Positions 38,298 to 45,775 of a stretch of DNA of 45,775 bases are shown in pieces. Position 1 is the first letter of the stretch, and every line of letters begins with the position of its first letter. The notes under the pieces are model-generated. The model was not told the origin of the DNA. It saw only the letters and a list, made by a program, of their open reading frames with translations, and ran no database searches. Position numbers and translations under genes: made by a program. The stretch comes from Gammaproteobacteria bacterium (lineage in GTDB: Bacteria; Pseudomonadota; Gammaproteobacteria; Arenicellales; JAANXG01), in contig JAHEKE010000025.1 in the NCBI GenBank assembly GCA_024638505.1, positions 1 to 45,775 of the forward strand, given 5' to 3'.

Positions 38298-38445
38298 AGC
38301 TCCGCTTGTCGGTAAGCTTTTGTGTAATGCGTTTGGCGTTTCTGGCAGGACTGCCGGGCAGCGGCGGGAGCAAGACAAAGGACGTGAGTTCAACACTCCC
38401 TCGGTGTTAGTATTCATCCACCATTTACACAACATGGAGAACGGA

Positions 38446-38895
38446 ATGGCCAGAGGAGTTAATAAAGCGATCATCGTTGGTCACCTGGGGCGCGATCCAG
38501 AGGTGAGGTACTCGGCTAGCGGCGCCGCTATCGCTAACGTGAGCGTGGCTACCACGGACAGCTGGAAAGATAAACAGACCGGCGAGAACAACGAGAAAAC
38601 GGAGTGGCACCGGGTGGTATTTTTTGGACGGTTGGCTGAAATTGCCGGTGAATACCTAAAAAAAGGGTCTCAGGTTTATATTGAAGGCCGCTTACAAACC
38701 CGAAAATGGCAGGATCAGAACGGGCAGGACCGCTACACCACCGAGATCGTAGCTAACGACATGCAGATGCTGGGCGGACGGGGCAGTGCGGCCGCCGATA
38801 GTTTCGATGAGGCGCCGCGCAAGCCGGCGGCATCATCTGCAGCAAGTGCCAGCGACGTCCCGACTTCTGATTTTGATGATGATATTCCGTTCTGA
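38446..38895 (+). CDS. ssb: Single-stranded DNA-binding protein
   Basis: SSB coats single-stranded DNA and recruits repair and replication partners. I use the ATG at 38446, preceded by GGAGA, giving 149 residues starting [20 protein letters not shown]. The OB fold has [20 protein letters not shown] and [21 protein letters not shown] low-complexity Ala/Ser linker leads to the partner-binding tip DFDDDIPF. An ATG 12 bases upstream is a less likely start. Confidence 0.97.
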   Translation: MARGVNKAIIVGHLGRDPEVRYSASGAAIANVSVATTDSWKDKQTGENNEKTEWHRVVFFGRLAEIAGEYLKKGSQVYIEGRLQTRKWQDQNGQDRYTTEIVANDMQMLGGRGSAAADSFDEAPRKPAASSAASASDVPTSDFDDDIPF

Positions 38896-39067
38896 CGCCT
38901 GAACTGGCTAAGTTTAAGCCAAGCGGGCGCCGGTTCGCCGGATTTGAGTGCCGGGTGAGGCGGCAGCGGTATGATCGGCGCGCACCCGATTTTCAAAAAA
39001 AAAACAAACCCGGGCCTGTCACTCCGGATGACATCGCCGTGTGTTGTGGGTTTAATGGGGTGGCCCC

Positions 39068-39841
39068 TTGAGGTTGCCTGATTTCCTTATCATTGGGGGA
39101 ATGCGCTGTGGCACAACCAGCCTGCATAACCTGCTGCGCGGGCAGCCGGGTTTATGTTTCCCGCCAAAAAAGGAAGTCCATTTTTTTGATAGACGTAATG
39201 CCCAACTAGGAACTTCGGTCGAACGGTATGCCGCGCTTTTCGCATCTTGCGCTGACGTTAAGTTATGCGGCGAGGCGACTCCGGATTACCTCTATACCAA
39301 TGATTGTGACAAATTGATTTACGAAGTTGCTCCGCAGATCAAACTTATCATTATTCTACGAAATCCGGTGGATCGAACTTGGTCTCATTATCTGTTCAGT
39401 GTATTTAAACAGGTCGAGAAGCTGGGGTTCAGGGAGGCGCTGACGGAGGAGGGGACGCGATTAGCCATAAAGTCTAATCATTCAGATATTTTTTTCAGCT
39501 ACCTTATGCGCAGCCGCTATATGGAGCATATCCGTCGATTTGAGGTCTTGTTTGGGCGTAAGCAATTGAAAATTTTGTTTCTCGAGGAGCTGATTCACAG
39601 CACCCGCTCGGTGTTGCATGATCTTCTGAGCTTCTTGGGTCGGCAGGATAGTTTGATACTGGATGAAGTACCTCACATGAACAGAATAGTGCGGTCTCGC
39701 AGCCTCATTGGTCGATTGTTGCCGGCGCTTGCAGCAACAAAAGCGATGCCCCGCTCGGACCGGAAGTATCTGCAGCTCTATTTCGCCGAACACAACGCTC
39801 AGTTGGCGCATTGGCTGGGTCGAACCCTGCCTTGGGACTGA
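39068..39841 (+). CDS. PAPS-dependent sulfotransferase
   Basis: A 257-residue cytosolic sulfotransferase of the Sulfotransfer_1 type. The 5' phosphosulfate loop is IIGGMRCGTTSLHNLL (about 8-23) and the 3' phosphate site is IILRNPVDRTWSHYLFS (about 95-111). It transfers sulfate from PAPS to an unknown acceptor, perhaps a glycan or lipid. The start is TTG at 39068 after GGGGTGG; the Walker-like loop lies only ten residues in, so little can be missing. No PAPS synthesis genes are nearby. Confidence 0.82.
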   Translation: MRLPDFLIIGGMRCGTTSLHNLLRGQPGLCFPPKKEVHFFDRRNAQLGTSVERYAALFASCADVKLCGEATPDYLYTNDCDKLIYEVAPQIKLIIILRNPVDRTWSHYLFSVFKQVEKLGFREALTEEGTRLAIKSNHSDIFFSYLMRSRYMEHIRRFEVLFGRKQLKILFLEELIHSTRSVLHDLLSFLGRQDSLILDEVPHMNRIVRSRSLIGRLLPALAATKAMPRSDRKYLQLYFAEHNAQLAHWLGRTLPWD

Positions 39842-39867
39842 CCAGCATCCACCACCTGTTCACTGCA

Positions 39868-40317
39868 TCATTCATCTCTGGCCCGCAGCTTGGCAGCAAT
39901 AAACTTCTTATGCGGGATGTAAAGTAATTTTTGTATCTTGCGCATCAAATGAACTTCGTGGTCATTCAGGCGATCGTCCGCGTACGCTACCTGCCACATC
40001 AGTTCCACCAGCTGCAGGCGCTGCTGTTGTGACCAGTTGTCGTTAATCAGTGAGACAAACTGATGCATACTGGTCGCTGTGTTGACCTCCTGCTCGGCCA
40101 GATTTAACAGGGTTTCCGCCTCCTCTTCGCTCAGGCTGAACTGTCTCTTGATGAGGGCGGTGATTTTTTCGCGCTCTTTCTCATCCGCGTCGCGATTGGA
40201 GCGACTGACTTCAAACAGCAGTGCCGCCGCCGCTATTTCTAAAGTATGGCGTTGCGGAGCAGCTCCACCCTTTGGTGAAAGCTGATCATCAAAGAACTGC
40301 TTAATAGCCCGAATCAT
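39868..40317 (-). CDS. TerB-like tellurite resistance family protein
   Basis: The 149 residues are all-helical with the TerB/DjlA N-terminal pattern: LEIAAAALLFEVSRSNRDAD with the acidic DADEKE, and LVELMWQVAYADDRLNDHEV with ADDRLNDHE, where the family binds metal. The terminal LLYIPHKKFIAAK is also typical. Function in proteobacteria is unsettled; tellurite resistance itself should not be assumed because no other ter genes are present. It is convergent with the sulfotransferase gene, 26 bases apart, and divergent from htpX. Confidence 0.8.
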   Translation of the reverse strand: MIRAIKQFFDDQLSPKGGAAPQRHTLEIAAAALLFEVSRSNRDADEKEREKITALIKRQFSLSEEEAETLLNLAEQEVNTATSMHQFVSLINDNWSQQQRLQLVELMWQVAYADDRLNDHEVHLMRKIQKLLYIPHKKFIAAKLRARDE

Positions 40318-40422
40318 GAAATTGGCTCAATGCTCCCGCGGATGCTTATAACATAGGATTATCGGTCAAAATAGACGGCAGGGTTGGAACATGCATATGT
40401 GCGGCCGCCGCATACTCAGGGG

Positions 40423-40450
40423 TTGAACTGGCGTAAAATCCTCCGCATAT
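40423..40450 (+). promoter_or_regulatory. Sigma-32 (heat shock) type promoter for htpX
   Basis: TTGAAC (40423-40428) is followed after 14 bases by CCGCATAT (40443-40450). This fits the RpoH consensus CTTGAAA, N11-16, CCCCATNT, with one mismatch in the specified part of the -10. Transcription would start near 40457, 23 bases ahead of the ATG at 40480. htpX is a known heat-shock gene in E. coli. Confidence 0.65.
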
Positions 40451-40479
40451 TTACCGCTAGTTTAACAGTGAGATCAACT

Positions 40480-41358
40480 ATGAAACGAATCCTCTATTTT
40501 CTGGTAACTAACATAGCGGTGTTGCTCGTACTCAGCTTCGCGATAAAGGTACTCGGCCTAGAGGTGTACCTGGAGGGGGGTGGGCTCAATCACCAGGGCC
40601 TATTGATTCTCGCTGCCGTGATCGGCATGGGGGGGTCCTTTATCTCACTGCTGGCGTCAAAATGGACGGCAAAGAGATTCACCGGTGCGCGCGTGATCGA
40701 GCAGCCCGCTAACGAGATCGAGCGTTGGTACTTGGACACGGTGCGCCGGCAGGCTGAGGTCGCGGGTATAGGAACACCCGAAGCCGCGATCTTCGACTCG
40801 CCACAAGTCAATGCTTTTGCTACCGGCGCTCGAAAAAATGATTCTCTGGTTGCCGTCAGCACCGGCCTGTTGCGCGCAATGAACCGGCAGGAAGCAGAGG
40901 CGGTGATAGGCCATGAAATTTCGCATGTAGCGAATGGTGATATGGTGACGTTGGCGCTTATTCAGGGTGTGGTGAATACGTTTGTTATTTTCTTCTCTCG
41001 GATTATCGGACAGGTAGTTGATCGTGCCATCTTTAAAAGCGAGAGTGGCCACGGCCCGGGATTTTGGATCACTTCGATCGTGGCGCAAATCGTACTCGGC
41101 ATTCTTGCCTCAATTGTTGTGATGTATTTCAGCCGGCAAAGAGAATTCCGCGCGGATGCGGGCGGCGCCAGCTTGGCGGGCAGAGGTAACATGATCTCCG
41201 CCCTGCAGCGACTGAAGCTGAGTGCTGAGCAGCCACCGTTGCCCGATCAGCTGGCAGCTTTTGGTATCTACGGGCGGGTGGGGCATGGTCTGCGCCGGTT
41301 ATTTATGTCGCATCCCCCGCTTGACGAGCGGATCGCTGCTCTGCAAACGCAGGTTTAA
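40480..41358 (+). CDS. htpX: Membrane protease HtpX
   Basis: A zinc metalloprotease of the inner membrane (M48) that degrades damaged membrane proteins. The ATG at 40480 gives 292 residues, one less than E. coli; the longer open frame from 40384 is ruled out by length and by the promoter. Two helices lie at about 5-22 and 40-58 and two more at about 155-172 and 196-216. Zinc ligands are H145 and H149 in GHEISH and E222 in REFRADAGG. Confidence 0.95.
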   Translation: MKRILYFLVTNIAVLLVLSFAIKVLGLEVYLEGGGLNHQGLLILAAVIGMGGSFISLLASKWTAKRFTGARVIEQPANEIERWYLDTVRRQAEVAGIGTPEAAIFDSPQVNAFATGARKNDSLVAVSTGLLRAMNRQEAEAVIGHEISHVANGDMVTLALIQGVVNTFVIFFSRIIGQVVDRAIFKSESGHGPGFWITSIVAQIVLGILASIVVMYFSRQREFRADAGGASLAGRGNMISALQRLKLSAEQPPLPDQLAAFGIYGRVGHGLRRLFMSHPPLDERIAALQTQV

Positions 41359-41372
41359 GCAGCGCTTATTAA

Positions 41373-41690
41373 TTAAGGCTGCAATAAAGACTGACAGGCT
41401 GGGGGGTAGTAGCCGTTTTGCTGATAGAACCTCTGACAGAGTTTTCGTTTCTGCTGAGCTGACAGAGCCTGAAACTTTTGCTGATTTTGCCGCAAATTCC
41501 GTTTTTGTGATTCCGGCAGGTTGGAATAGAACTGCTGACGTTTCTGCTTACGCAGTTCCGGTGATAGGTCTTTCCAGCTCTGACCAAGGTTTTCCTGCGC
41601 CAAGGCAGCGATAGGCGCAGCGGTCGGGCTGATCAAGATTACACAGAGCAGGGTCAGCAAAAGTCGATTGGTGAATGTGACTTTTGTCAT
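41373..41690 (-). CDS. Secreted DUF3106-like protein
   Basis: From the ATG at 41690 this is a 105-residue protein; the open frame beyond it lies inside the anti-sigma gene. Residues 1-31 look like a signal peptide (TNRLLLTLLCVILISPTAAP, cleavage near ALAQ). The mature part is helical and basic with W-x-x-L-S-P-E-L-R, then LPESQKRNLRQNQQKFQALS, similar to DUF3106, and ends with two cysteines. It follows the anti-sigma gene by 4 bases. Function is unknown; the sigma, anti-sigma, DUF3106 order is known from other proteobacteria. Confidence 0.65.
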   Translation of the reverse strand: MTKVTFTNRLLLTLLCVILISPTAAPIAALAQENLGQSWKDLSPELRKQKRQQFYSNLPESQKRNLRQNQQKFQALSAQQKRKLCQRFYQQNGYYPPACQSLLQP

Positions 41691-41694
41691 ACAT

Positions 41695-42204
41695 CTACGT
41701 GCCGTTACGCGGCGCCTCAGTGAACAATTCGTTTTGACGTTCCATCCATACATAAAAGTCAACATTGTTTGTTAAGTCAAAATCAACATTTGTCTTGGCG
41801 GTTGATTTGTATGCGAACCCCGTTGTCGTATCGTCTCCCGGCTGCATTACGACGGCGGTCTGTGAATTATCCGTAAACCACAATACTACACTCAGGGTGA
41901 GGGCAACGCTTGCCGCGGTTGCCAGCGCCATCTGCGGCAGTGTGAAACGACGCGGTTTTTTCACGGCGTGTCCGCTGAGCACCGATCGGCGGCGTAAGCG
42001 CAGCTGATTTTTAAGTCTGATATCGCCGTCTTCTGCGGTCTCCAGTTGCTGGCGAATCTTCTCCCAGCGACTGTATTCCGCAGTTAAGCTTTGGTCTTCA
42101 CGCAGAGCCGACTCAACCCGTTTCTTGGTATTTGGTGAATGATCCAATAATCCTGCGCGCAGCCTATCTATCTGTTCGATACTTACGTTTTGTCGGTTAG
42201 TCAT
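41695..42204 (-). CDS. Putative anti-sigma factor, single-pass membrane protein
   Basis: The 169 residues have a cytosolic helical part (1-85), one membrane helix (about 90-110, MALATAASVALTLSVVLWF), and a periplasmic C-terminal segment of about 60 residues including NNVDFYVWMERQNEL. No zinc-binding HxxxCxxC motif is present. It overlaps the sigma gene by 8 bases, so the two are coupled, as expected for sigma and its antagonist. It may be DUF3619-like. Assignment rests on topology and neighbourhood. Confidence 0.65.
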   Translation of the reverse strand: MTNRQNVSIEQIDRLRAGLLDHSPNTKKRVESALREDQSLTAEYSRWEKIRQQLETAEDGDIRLKNQLRLRRRSVLSGHAVKKPRRFTLPQMALATAASVALTLSVVLWFTDNSQTAVVMQPGDDTTTGFAYKSTAKTNVDFDLTNNVDFYVWMERQNELFTEAPRNGT

Positions 42205-42886
42205 GGTCCCACACCTCAGCTAGATTCTTTCGCAGCGCTCGCATAGCTCGAAAGTGATGCTGCTTGACGCTTCCCTCGGAACAGCCCAGCACCGTGGCGG
42301 TATCGCGAACGCTCATGCCCTGCCATTCCCGCAGCATAAACACCTGTCGCTGTTTTTCTGACAGGTACTGCAAGGCGCTATCAACATGTTTTCGAATTTG
42401 TTTGGCCAGCAGGGCACGTTCTGGTTGATGTTGCGTTGGGTTGATTTCAACCCCCAATCCGGATTCGAGCAGATTTTCTTCGCCATCCTCGCGACCGCGG
42501 AATATTGAGATGCTTTTGCCCCCTAGTTCGCGAAGCTTGCGCCAGCGCCTAACATCAGTTATGCGATTATTTAAAATAGTAAAGAACAGCGCCGGCCACT
42601 CTGCCCGCGGGCGGTCACTGTATTTTTCAGACAGTTTGAGCATAGCGTCTTGTACTACGTCTAAAGCTGTTGCTTCATCGCGTAAAGCATATAGCGCTAT
42701 TTTAAACGCCTTGTACTCACTGTTGGCTAAAAACTCATCCAAAGGATTGAACCGCGTCTGCACGGCGGCTTTTTTCGAAGCACCAGTGCTGGCAGCAGTG
42801 TTGCTCTCGCTCGCTGGTGGGGTGAGGTTGTCGTTACCATTAGACAAGGCCAGTGTAGTCATGTGGATCGCCATCTCAATGTTCAC
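42197..42886 (-). CDS. ECF-type RNA polymerase sigma factor
   Basis: Region 2 is visible as RDEATALDVVQDAMLKLSEK with WPALFFTILNNRITDVRRWR, and region 4 as YLSEKQRQVFMLREWQGMSV followed by the helix-turn-helix VLGCSEGSVKQHHFRAMRAL. The 229-residue form from GTG 42886 carries an N-terminal extension of about 50 residues rich in Ser/Ala; ATGs at 42874 and 42862 are alternatives. It lies 29 bases after the His/Gly/Tyr-rich gene and overlaps the anti-sigma gene. The promoters it recognises are unknown. Confidence 0.88.
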   Translation of the reverse strand: MNIEMAIHMTTLALSNGNDNLTPPASESNTAASTGASKKAAVQTRFNPLDEFLANSEYKAFKIALYALRDEATALDVVQDAMLKLSEKYSDRPRAEWPALFFTILNNRITDVRRWRKLRELGGKSISIFRGREDGEENLLESGLGVEINPTQHQPERALLAKQIRKHVDSALQYLSEKQRQVFMLREWQGMSVRDTATVLGCSEGSVKQHHFRAMRALRKNLAEVWDHD

Positions 42887-42915
42887 TATAGCTTATTGTG
42901 TTTGTCGATTGCTGC

Positions 42916-43338
42916 TTACCATTGTCGGTGGCCGAAGTACCTGTGATTACCTCTGCTGTGCTTGTGACGGCGGTGTGGTCGATTGCTCCAGTGTCGCTTG
43001 AATCCATCATACCGCCTATGTCCAAAATGGCCATAGCCAGGGTGTCCCTGGCGGCCCTGGTGCCTCCACACCCAGTCGCGGTGATGGTGCCAGCGCGGGC
43101 CACCGAGGAAGCGTTTGCGGTAGTAGTCGCGATAACCCTGGTAATGACGGCCGTGGCCGCGATAATGGGAATAATATGGCGGATATCCATGGTACGATCC
43201 GCTGTATCCATAGTGCAGGTGATAACCCGGGCTGCCAAAACCGAATGAAAAATAGCCGGCCGCCTGGGCCGAAGCAGACGCGCTTAAAGCTATTGCGGTT
43301 GCCAGCAAAAATCTAAGCAACAGAGAGATTCGTCGCAT
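42916..43338 (-). CDS. Secreted His/Gly/Tyr/Arg-rich small protein
   Basis: The 140 residues begin with a clean signal peptide (1-26, LLLRFLLATAIALSASASAQ, cut after AQA). The mature part is made almost entirely of Gly, His, Tyr, Arg and Ser, for example PGYHLHYGYSGSYHGYPPYY and RWHHHRDWVWRHQGRQ. Such composition suggests metal binding or a surface or granule-coating role, but no family is recognised. Other frames are also open here because of the biased composition; only this one has a signal peptide. It is first in the sigma-factor operon. Confidence 0.65.
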   Translation of the reverse strand: MRRISLLLRFLLATAIALSASASAQAAGYFSFGFGSPGYHLHYGYSGSYHGYPPYYSHYRGHGRHYQGYRDYYRKRFLGGPRWHHHRDWVWRHQGRQGHPGYGHFGHRRYDGFKRHWSNRPHRRHKHSRGNHRYFGHRQW

Positions 43339-43698
43339 ATTTAAAGTCCTCTGCAGAAACCAGCTTGGTCTTCAACGTTTCTTTTACTGCAGAATAACGG
43401 GGTTGCGTCACTTTGGTTGACAGAAGTTGATCGAAGTGAGTACTAATAACCGCATGAAAAATATACCCATTTTCTAATTGACGAAACCCTGTTCCCGCGG
43501 CGGCGGGTTCCAACACATGTGCGCATATATTCACTAGGAAAACGGGATGCGCTCGCTCGGAGCCAGCAGTAAGGGCTGGCCTGGTATTTCGTTTAATGGA
43601 TGATGTAAGAACAGGCGTTCGTTTATAATTCACTGAGTTGACACAGGTGACGCTCCATTGACTTCGTCTACGGCATTGATGCAGGGCCGCCCTCCGTC
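43339..43698. other. 360-base gap between divergent operons
   Basis: The leftward sigma operon and the rightward gnnA-like gene both start from here. A perfect TATAAT (43624-43629) lies 70 bases before the gnnA-like ATG but has no good -35; a TTGACA at 43638-43643 has no -10 at the right distance. On the - strand CAACC occurs twice in a GTCAACC..GCAACC context about 60-85 bases before the His-rich gene, which could be sigma-factor recognition sequence. An open frame at 43313-43633 overlaps the signal peptide and looks spurious. Confidence 0.4.
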
Positions 43699-44646
43699 AT
43701 GACTTCTCCCTTACGCGTAGGAGTTGTTGGCGTTGGTTATTTGGGCCGTATACACGCTAAAATATACTCGCAAATGTCCAACGTGAATTTGGTTGGCGTT
43801 GCCGACATAAACACCGACACGGCCACTGAGATTTCGAGTCAATATCGTTGCCAGGGTTTCACCGATCCGTACGCGCTTATTGGCAAAGTTGATGCTGTAA
43901 GTGTTTGTGTGCCCACTTCGGTGCATGGCGAGGTGGCAGTACCCTACCTGGAATCCGGTGTCCATATGCTGCTGGAAAAGCCCATTGCTCCGACGGTGGG
44001 TCAAGCAGAAACAATCGTAGCGGCAGCCGACAGCAAAGGCGTGGTGCTCCTGATAGGCCACCTGGAGCGGTTCAACGCGGGCATTATGCGGCTGGCGGAG
44101 AGAGTGCAAAATCCGCGCTTCATTGAGAGCCACCGTTTAGGAACGTTCGTGGAGCGCGCTACAGATGTTGATGTGGTGACCGATCTGATGATCCATGACA
44201 TTGATATTGTTCTGTCTTTGGTTAAATCAGAATTAACTTATGTATCTGCTATTGGATCACCGGTGTTAACCAATCATATTGACATTGCCAACGCGAGATT
44301 GGAGTTCGCCAACAACACCGTTGCCAACGTCACCGCCAGCCGTGTGTCGACGAAGAAATTCAGACGTATACGCGTGTTTGGCAGTGATAGCTATCAGGCC
44401 CTGAATTTTATTGACCAGCAGATAGAAGTGGTTAGCAAAACGAAGCCCGCTCCCGGCCAACTGTACCCCGGCTTAAAAACCGAGCGACTTGCAATCGAGC
44501 CCAGGCTTCCTCTGGACGCTGAGTTAGAACACTTTGTCGAAGTCGTAGGTAATGGCAGTCAACCATTGGTTAACGGCAAAGACGGCATCAAGGCACTGCG
44601 TGTGGCGGAACAGGTACAGAGAAAAATTGAAGCATGTCAAAATTGA
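43699..44646 (+). CDS. GnnA-like Gfo/Idh/MocA dehydrogenase
   Basis: A 315-residue NAD-dependent oxidoreductase. The N-terminal Rossmann loop is VGVVGVGYLGRIHA, EKPIA is at 93-97, and H120 lies in GHLERFN. The DVDVVTDLMIHDIDIVLSLV stretch (155-174) and ANARLEFANNTVANVTASRV match the subgroup found beside lipid A genes. GnnA oxidises the 3-hydroxyl of UDP-GlcNAc. The partner aminotransferase overlaps its end by 13 bases. A different UDP-sugar 3-dehydrogenase, such as the WlbA type, is the alternative. Confidence 0.78.
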   Translation: MTSPLRVGVVGVGYLGRIHAKIYSQMSNVNLVGVADINTDTATEISSQYRCQGFTDPYALIGKVDAVSVCVPTSVHGEVAVPYLESGVHMLLEKPIAPTVGQAETIVAAADSKGVVLLIGHLERFNAGIMRLAERVQNPRFIESHRLGTFVERATDVDVVTDLMIHDIDIVLSLVKSELTYVSAIGSPVLTNHIDIANARLEFANNTVANVTASRVSTKKFRRIRVFGSDSYQALNFIDQQIEVVSKTKPAPGQLYPGLKTERLAIEPRLPLDAELEHFVEVVGNGSQPLVNGKDGIKALRVAEQVQRKIEACQN

Positions 44647-45749
44647 AAAATCCTCCTGTTCCGTTTTTAAGCCTGTCCGCACAATTTAAAAAGTTACAGC
44701 AGGAATGGTTACACAGTATTGCCACAGTGGGTGCAAACGGTTCGTTCATACTAGGGCCGAACGTCGCCGCCTTTGAAGCCGAATTTGCCGCTTACATAGG
44801 CACTAAAGCCGCTGTCGCGTTAGCCAACGGGACCGATGCGTTGATCTTGAGTTTGCGGGCCTTGGGTATTGGCGCTGGTGATGAAGTGATCACCACCCCT
44901 TTCACCTTTTTCGCCAGCGCAGAAGCGATTAATCATGTGGGTGCCAGGCCGGTATTCGTTGATATCGACGAGCGCAGTTTCAATATTGACCCGGAACAAG
45001 TGGAACCTGCCATTACCAACAGAACGAAAGCCATCCTGCCGGTGCACATTTTCGGTTGTCCGACGAATATGAACGCAATAAAAAAGCTGGCTCAAAGTAG
45101 CAACCTAAAGATCGTCGAAGATTGTGCACAGGCCTGTGGGGCAAAGGTGGATGATGCGCGTGTTGGCGCCTGGGGTACCATCGGCACCTTCAGTTTTTAT
45201 CCTACTAAAGTCTTAGGCTGCTATGGCGACGGGGGTATGGTCACGACGGATGACCTTGAGTTGGTTGCAAGACTAAATAAACTCCGGAATCATAGCGCGG
45301 TGCAGCCGTTTATCCACGATGCTATTGGTTATAACAGTCGACTGGATGAAATACAGGCAGCGCTGCTGAGAATCAAGCTGAGGGACATAGCCGAAGTCAT
45401 TGCTCGCAGACGACATCTGGCGGCGCTATATGAAGAGTGCTTTGCAGATACCTGCGTGGCAGTACCCAGTGAGTCCGCGGGGGTAACCCACGTCTTTAAT
45501 CTTTACACCGTTCGCGTACCCCGGCGGTATCGAGTCCAGCAGCGTTTGCAGGAAGCGAGGATAGGCTTTTCGATATGCTATCCGCAACCGCTGCACCTGC
45601 AGCCAGTCTATCAGTATCTTGGTTACCGCTGCGGTGATTTACCGCGAAGCGAACTGGCGGCGGAACAGTGCATTTCTTTGCCCATTTACCCGGATATGCT
45701 TGCAGAGCAGGTAGAAATCGTATGTAAAGTTGTCAAGTCAGCGCTGTAA
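44634..45749 (+). CDS. GnnB-like DegT/DnrJ aminotransferase
   Basis: A PLP-dependent sugar aminotransferase of 371 residues. K192 in FSFYPTKVLGCYGDGG binds PLP, D163 in VEDCAQACGA contacts the pyridine nitrogen, and LANGTDALILSLRALG binds the phosphate. With the upstream dehydrogenase it should convert UDP-3-keto-GlcNAc to UDP-2,3-diamino-2,3-dideoxy-glucose, which LpxA uses to make amide-linked lipid A in Acidithiobacillus and others. The ATG overlaps the upstream gene. The coding sequence is complete, with 26 bases remaining to the window end. Confidence 0.8.
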   Translation: MSKLKNPPVPFLSLSAQFKKLQQEWLHSIATVGANGSFILGPNVAAFEAEFAAYIGTKAAVALANGTDALILSLRALGIGAGDEVITTPFTFFASAEAINHVGARPVFVDIDERSFNIDPEQVEPAITNRTKAILPVHIFGCPTNMNAIKKLAQSSNLKIVEDCAQACGAKVDDARVGAWGTIGTFSFYPTKVLGCYGDGGMVTTDDLELVARLNKLRNHSAVQPFIHDAIGYNSRLDEIQAALLRIKLRDIAEVIARRRHLAALYEECFADTCVAVPSESAGVTHVFNLYTVRVPRRYRVQQRLQEARIGFSICYPQPLHLQPVYQYLGYRCGDLPRSELAAEQCISLPIYPDMLAEQVEIVCKVVKSAL

Positions 45750-45775
45750 AGTCGTGTATAAACGCGTTATTTATT

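Noticed and set aside
38930-38941. CCGG-TTCG-CCGG hairpin after ssb
   Set aside because: Only four pairs and no T run; too weak to call a terminator.
38995-39004. Run of ten A between ssb and the sulfotransferase gene
   Set aside because: It would act as a terminator tail only on the - strand, where no gene ends here, and there is no suitable stem.
42876-43248. Open frames on both strands overlapping the His/Gly/Tyr-rich gene
   Set aside because: The biased codons leave several frames open. Only the frame at 42916-43338 has a signal peptide.
43313-43633. 106-codon open frame upstream of the His-rich gene
   Set aside because: It overlaps the signal peptide of that gene in another frame and has no domain or start signal.
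1-45775. CRISPR arrays, insertion sequences, tRNA or rRNA genes, prophage
   Set aside because: No regularly spaced repeats, transposase or integrase frames, or tRNA-like cloverleaf ends were seen anywhere in the window.

Overview
The window reads as chromosomal DNA of a bacterium in or near the Gammaproteobacteria. It opens with the last codons of tuf and then the complete S10, spc and alpha ribosomal operons in the order rpsJ to rplQ. secY is followed directly by rpmJ and rpsM with no infA between them, which is the gammaproteobacterial arrangement. A homodimeric AceE-type pyruvate dehydrogenase, a uvrA/ssb divergent pair within reach of rplQ, SixA, HtpX and LipA agree with this. The species cannot be named from the sequence alone.

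Region 1 (1-13860): 27 ribosomal protein genes plus secY and rpoA, all on the + strand, tightly packed and closed by a strong intrinsic terminator with a GNRA-type loop after rplQ. Short intergenic stretches before rplC, rpsH and rpsM hold possible RNA structures of the kind used for ribosomal-protein feedback control.

Region 2 (13860-18960): an AlsS-like acetolactate synthase, then a membrane-anchored protein with the FMN/3Fe-4S synthase domain of glutamate synthase, then a convergent HtrA-like protease with a PDZ domain and an unfamiliar C-terminal part.

Region 3 (18960-26090): an envelope or lipid module on the + strand: GT4 glycosyltransferase, Wzx-type flippase, myo-inositol-3-phosphate synthase, a nucleotidyltransferase best read as CTP:inositol-1-phosphate cytidylyltransferase, and a SAM hydroxide adenosyltransferase. 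A GT-B glycosyltransferase lies convergently on the - strand. Together the two inositol genes should make CDP-inositol; the enzyme that uses it is not in the window.

Region 4 (26090-38240, all - strand, read right to left): uvrA, sixA, a BtuF-like binding protein, lipA, a gap with a 28-codon ORF, aceE, aceF and an lpd carrying its own lipoyl domain. LipA makes the lipoyl cofactor used by AceF and Lpd. The first lipoyl domain of AceF has arginine where the lipoylated lysine belongs.

Region 5 (38240-45775): ssb, a sulfotransferase, a TerB-like protein, htpX behind a good sigma-32 promoter match, an ECF sigma/anti-sigma operon with a secreted His/Gly/Tyr-rich protein and a DUF3106-like protein, and finally a Gfo/Idh/MocA dehydrogenase plus DegT aminotransferase pair resembling GnnA/GnnB, which make UDP-2,3-diamino-glucose for lipid A.
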